Of a stretch of DNA of 16,250 nt, positions 15,873 to 16,250 are shown in pieces. Numbering within the stretch: the stretch's first letter is position 1; each line of letters begins with the position of its first letter. The translations under genes were made by a program, and so were the position numbers. The notes beneath the pieces are model-generated. The model saw only the letters and a program-made list of their open reading frames with translations, did not search any database and had not been told where the DNA came from. Origin of the DNA: Bacillota bacterium (GTDB taxonomy: Bacteria; Bacillota; DTU030; DUMP01); the NCBI GenBank assembly GCA_012735455.1, contig JAAYHG010000165.1, positions 1 to 16,250 of the forward strand, given 5' to 3'.

Positions 15873-16250
15873 TTAGCCCTTACTTTTGTCCTTTTTCACC
15901 GACTTCGAACCAGGATCCAGTAACATCTTGGCCTCAAACAGCAAATCCCTAAGTTCAGCCGCCTCCTCAAATTCAAGCCGTTTCGCTGCAGCATGCATGC
16001 GCTCTTCCAGCTCGCGGATCCAGGTCTTGAGCTCTGTCTTGGACATGTTGCGCACGCTCTTTTCGTGCGGCAGATAAGCCTCGGGCTTTTCCGCCACCCG
16101 GGTGGCTTCAATCACGTCCCGAACCGCCTTCTGCACCGTCTGCGGCGTGATGCCGTGCCGTTCATTGTACTCCTGCTGCAGCTCACGACGGCGGTTTGTC
16201 TCGTCCATTGCCCGACGCATGGAATCCGTAATGGTATCAGCGTACATAAG
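15873..16250 (-). CDS. uvrB: Excinuclease ABC subunit B, C-terminal part
   Basis: Only the last 125 residues or so are in the window; the rest lies beyond the right edge. The visible part has YADTITDSMRRAMDETNRRR (end of helicase domain 2, around motif VI), then QEYNERHGITPQT, a linker, and the C-terminal UVR coiled-coil domain (RMHAAAKRLEFEEAAELRDLL) that binds UvrC. The protein ends in a lysine-rich tail (KSVKKDKSKG). UvrB is the helicase-like protein that UvrA loads on damaged DNA and that recruits UvrC. I see no terminator between it and the glutaredoxin gene, so read-through is possible. Confidence 0.97.
   Translation of the reverse strand, partial: LMYADTITDSMRRAMDETNRRRELQQEYNERHGITPQTVQKAVRDVIEATRVAEKPEAYLPHEKSVRNMSKTELKTWIRELEERMHAAAKRLEFEEAAELRDLLFEAKMLLDPGSKSVKKDKSKG

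Overview
This window looks like ordinary chromosome from a spore-forming Firmicute of the Clostridia lineage (Moorella/Peptococcaceae-like). The evidence is a SpoVB-type flippase, a YhcN/YlaJ spore lipoprotein, a Bacillus-type glutamine synthetase next to a GlnR/TnrA-like regulator, a YerC-type TrpR relative, strong GGAGG ribosome binding sites, frequent GTG/TTG starts and a roughly balanced base composition. All genes but two (luxS and an amidase-like gene) lie on the minus strand. I see no mobile element, CRISPR array, rRNA or tRNA.

Layout, left to right. Positions 1-2100 hold most of the helicase gene pcrA, whose C-terminal end lies outside the window. luxS (2302-2772, plus) diverges from pcrA and converges on a yerC-like gene, with one bidirectional hairpin between them. 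Next come the spoVB-like flippase (3238-4755) and a YhcN/YlaJ lipoprotein (4884-5423), separated by a G/C-rich stretch with mutually exclusive inverted repeats. A probable two-gene operon follows: a CofE-like (F420 ligase family) protein and a PLP-dependent Orn/Lys/Arg decarboxylase (5508-7620). glnA (7811-9145) follows, flanked downstream by an 18-bp perfect inverted repeat and upstream by a MerR-family regulator that appears to be broken by a frameshift in a run of seven G. On the plus strand, 9793-10686 encodes a protein with an Amidase_3-type fold that has lost the zinc-binding histidines.

The right third is the nucleotide excision repair set in the order uvrB (partial) - glutaredoxin - uvrA - uvrC, all on the minus strand. 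UvrA finds damage and loads UvrB, and UvrC makes both incisions. uvrA and uvrC are 19 bp apart and probably cotranscribed. The small glutaredoxin gene between uvrB and uvrA appears to have its own promoter and terminator, so the cluster is probably not a single transcript.

I do not find a convincing new multi-gene system. The points most worth a second look are the apparently dead amidase, the decayed glnA regulator with an internal glnA promoter, the CofE-like gene next to a decarboxylase, and the unexplained inverted repeats at 7758-7800 and 4802-4855.
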